Shown here: in pieces, positions 45,652-47,328 of the stretch | How positions within the stretch are numbered: position 1 is the stretch's first letter | Layout of the letters: the number at the start of each line of letters is the position of its first letter | Assembly: GCA_947588965.1 (NCBI GenBank) | Contig: CANQAN010000013.1 | Location: forward strand, 1 to 47,328 | DNA length: 47,328 nucleotides | Direction: 5' to 3' | DNA from: an uncultured Helicobacteraceae bacterium | Lineage (GTDB): Bacteria > Campylobacterota > Campylobacteria > Campylobacterales > Helicobacteraceae | The notes under the pieces: model-generated | Told to the model about the DNA's origin: nothing | Databases searched by the model: none | What the model saw: only the letters and a program-made list of their open reading frames with translations | Program-made: the position numbers and the translations under genes

Positions 45652-45678
45652 TTGGACTTTGTAATTTTTGGTTACAAT
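45652..45678 (+). promoter_or_regulatory. Candidate promoter before the membrane-protein gene
   Basis: TTGGAC (45652-45657) and TACAAT (45673-45678) with a 15-nt spacer, about 43 nt before ATG 45722. Spacer slightly short, so tentative. Confidence 0.4.
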
Positions 45679-45721
45679 GGTGGGCTTTTTGATTTGATTT
45701 TATTTTGTACTAGGAAAGAGT

Positions 45722-47254
45722 ATGGTCGGAGAGGTTTTTGTTGAATCGCTCATTGTGATTGTGAGCTTTTTGATCTTTGGTTTTGTTGTGAGAAAAATGA
45801 ATTATCCCTATGGCGGAACTGACCATGCTTACCACTATAAGCTTATTTCGTATATCAAAAGAAATCATCATTGGATGGTGAGAAAATTTAATGAAAACTA
45901 TCTGTTTGTCTGTCCGCAACTCTATCATATTATTTGCTCATTTTTAAGTGATAATATCCTGCTAAAGAGGGCTAATTTTGTCAATTTCATTATTGTCTTT
46001 TTAATGTTTGTGAGTCTGAATGTGTTTTTAGTGTATTGCAGGGATTTTGTTGGTTTGGAGCTACGTCTTATTGATAGGATTTTAGTCAATGGAATCTTTG
46101 TTACAATGCCTATTTTTTACGCCGTGTGGAATGCTAAATTTATGGGGCTTTCTGCGCGAGCTTTGGGTTGTTTTCTTGGAATCCTCTATCTAATGATATT
46201 ATTCTTTTATTTGCTCGGGGGGGGGGGGTATTTTTTTGCCCTATTAGCTCTTTTAGGATTCATCTTACTCCTTAGCTCTCAATTTGGATTCCAATTTTAT
46301 ACGTTTTGCAATTGTTTTATTGCTCTGATTACCGGTGCGTATGAGGTTCTTTTGCTCATTCCTCTTAGTGCATGTGCCTTGTTTGTTCTAAATTTTCCTT
46401 ATGCAAAAAACTTTTTTAGGGCGCAGTTTAACCATAAGCGCAATTATTCTAAATTTATGATTCATGGGACCCAGTTTAAGTTACGCTATAGCATTTGGAG
46501 AGATTTTGTTTGGGATTTTTGGAAGAATAGGGATAGGAGTTATTTTTTGGGGAATCCCGTGATAGAGATTTTAATTGGGGCATTTCCGAGTTGTTGTGCA
46601 TTGGTTGGATATTGGTTTGTAGAGAGTGATGAGGTTGTGGGACTTTTGTATGTAGTGATGTGTGGTTCGTTTTTTGCGTTTTTTGTGACTTCACTTAGAA
46701 TCCTGCGATTTTTAGGAGAACCACAGCGCTATATTGAGTTTGGGTTACCCTTTGCGAGCTTATTATGTGTCGTGTTGTTTCCCTTAGAGGTGTGCTTGGG
46801 TTTAATTGCATTGAATTGCTGTATTTTGTGGTGGTATGCGAAGAATTCACAATTTCACAGACAATTGCCTGAACACATAAAAATACGAGAAGAAATGTTG
46901 CACGATTTAGAAGAAAATTTTGATACAAAGTATTCTGTCTTATTAAGCAATGACACTGAAATTGCACGACATTTTTATGTGACGCGCTATGATCCGGTTT
47001 TGCCAAATTATTGTGCGCATTATGAGAATTTAGAGTCTTTTATGAGTAATTTTTATAAGGGGGATTATCATCGGATAGCACCGCAATTTCTTGTGAGGGA
47101 AATGGAGAAGCGCGAGAGGGGGACTTTGATTCTTTACACAAATTTGTTGAAATTTTATGATGAGAGTGCTGTGCTTCCCTTGCTAAACGGGATTGAACTC
47201 ACACACATCAAGGATATAGGAAAATTTAAGATTTTTAGATTTTCTAAAACATAA
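45722..47254 (+). CDS. Polytopic membrane protein, possible GT-C-type transferase, phase-variable (in frame)
   Basis: A 510-aa protein: the first about 360 residues have some ten hydrophobic segments (for example NFVNFIIVFLMFVSLNVFLV, ILIGAFPSCCALVGYW), the last about 150 are soluble. It has an early acidic PYGGTDHAYHYKL loop. The build resembles membrane glycosyltransferases of the GT-C type, but I cannot name the family. A 12-G tract (46217-46228) codes GGGG within a membrane segment (LLGGGGYFFALLALL), in frame here. It has its own candidate promoter and ATG after AGGAAAG. It could flip, polymerise or transfer glycan. Confidence 0.7.
   Translation: MVGEVFVESLIVIVSFLIFGFVVRKMNYPYGGTDHAYHYKLISYIKRNHHWMVRKFNENYLFVCPQLYHIICSFLSDNILLKRANFVNFIIVFLMFVSLNVFLVYCRDFVGLELRLIDRILVNGIFVTMPIFYAVWNAKFMGLSARALGCFLGILYLMILFFYLLGGGGYFFALLALLGFILLLSSQFGFQFYTFCNCFIALITGAYEVLLLIPLSACALFVLNFPYAKNFFRAQFNHKRNYSKFMIHGTQFKLRYSIWRDFVWDFWKNRDRSYFLGNPVIEILIGAFPSCCALVGYWFVESDEVVGLLYVVMCGSFFAFFVTSLRILRFLGEPQRYIEFGLPFASLLCVVLFPLEVCLGLIALNCCILWWYAKNSQFHRQLPEHIKIREEMLHDLEENFDTKYSVLLSNDTEIARHFYVTRYDPVLPNYCAHYENLESFMSNFYKGDYHRIAPQFLVREMEKRERGTLILYTNLLKFYDESAVLPLLNGIELTHIKDIGKFKIFRFSKT
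46217..46228 (+). repeat. Poly-G contingency tract, 12 G
   Basis: Left flank TTTGCTC, right flank TATTTTTTTGCC; inside a membrane segment, in frame. Confidence 0.9.
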
Positions 47255-47269
47255 AATAAGGAGCCTAAC

Positions 47270-47328
47270 ATGAAAACCATTCTTCTTAATTTTCAAAGAA
47301 GCGGTGTGGATTCTCTCATTCAAACACT
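47270..47328 (+). CDS. Start of a further gene, cut by window edge
   Basis: ATG 47270 follows AAGGAG and opens MKTILLNFQRSGVDSLIQT before the window ends. Too short to identify. The plus-strand cluster therefore continues to the right. Confidence 0.6.
   Translation, partial: MKTILLNFQRSGVDSLIQT

Noticed and set aside
1..47328. CRISPR array, tRNA or rRNA genes, insertion sequence
   Set aside because: I saw no regularly spaced direct repeats, cloverleaf-like gaps, transposase motifs or terminal inverted repeats.

Overview
The window comes from a Helicobacter-like member of the Campylobacterota. The base composition is AT-rich. HobA, the DnaA-interaction protein limited to this phylum, sits in a lysC-hobA-holB-folP order. 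A FlaB-type flagellin has a sigma-54 promoter, and long poly-G contingency tracts are abundant. The set of poly-G genes recalls enterohepatic Helicobacter, but the species cannot be fixed from sequence alone.

Layout: (1) 171-5894, minus strand: a tightly packed housekeeping operon (rppH, lysC, hobA, holB, folP, a conserved unknown, ung). (2) 6050-6972, plus: a TetR regulator overlapping gatC, convergent with (3) 7133-20876, minus: the S10-spc-alpha ribosomal superoperon from rpsJ to rplQ, including secY, map, infA, rpmJ and rpoA. A promoter lies before rpsJ, a second probable one before rpmJ, and a palindromic terminator lies after rplQ. (4) 21135-23223: debris, namely a multiply frameshifted pseudogene (possibly DUF2972), a thioredoxin-like lipoprotein and the first codons of a family-8 glycosyltransferase. 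(5) 23365-26993, minus: flagellin flaB followed by a Maf-type motility accessory factor (flagellin glycosyltransferase). (6) 27192 to the right edge, plus: a long glycan-decoration cluster. Its genes encode a GT-B glycosyltransferase, radical SAM/SPASM protein, transglutaminase-like protein, DegT aminotransferase, AsnB-type amidotransferase, two methyltransferases, a hexapeptide acetyltransferase, two formyltransferases, two sulfotransferases, a FemAB/GNAT acyltransferase, a NodB-like deacetylase, an LpxD-like acyltransferase, a tandem pair of about 200-aa proteins, FabH-like KAS III, acyl carrier protein and a polytopic membrane protein.

The striking property of region 6 is that eleven genes between 30.4 and 46.3 kb carry a coding-strand poly-G tract of 9 to 18 G. 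As sequenced, both methyltransferases and one formyltransferase are out of frame (OFF), while the transglutaminase-like, deacetylase, one of the tandem pair and the membrane protein are in frame. Four tracts lie at the very 3' end of a gene. There the G count selects between alternative C-terminal tails, one of which always runs into the next gene's start codon, so the tract could also switch translational coupling. Many tracts share flanks (TGC before, CAT or ATTCTCCT after, and in two genes an identical 15-nt right flank), as if a poly-G module had been copied between genes.

The likely joint task is to build and combinatorially decorate (amidate, methylate, formylate, acylate, sulfate) a surface glycan, plausibly the flagellin glycan, next to the flagellin and its Maf transferase. 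That link is inference from gene content and position.
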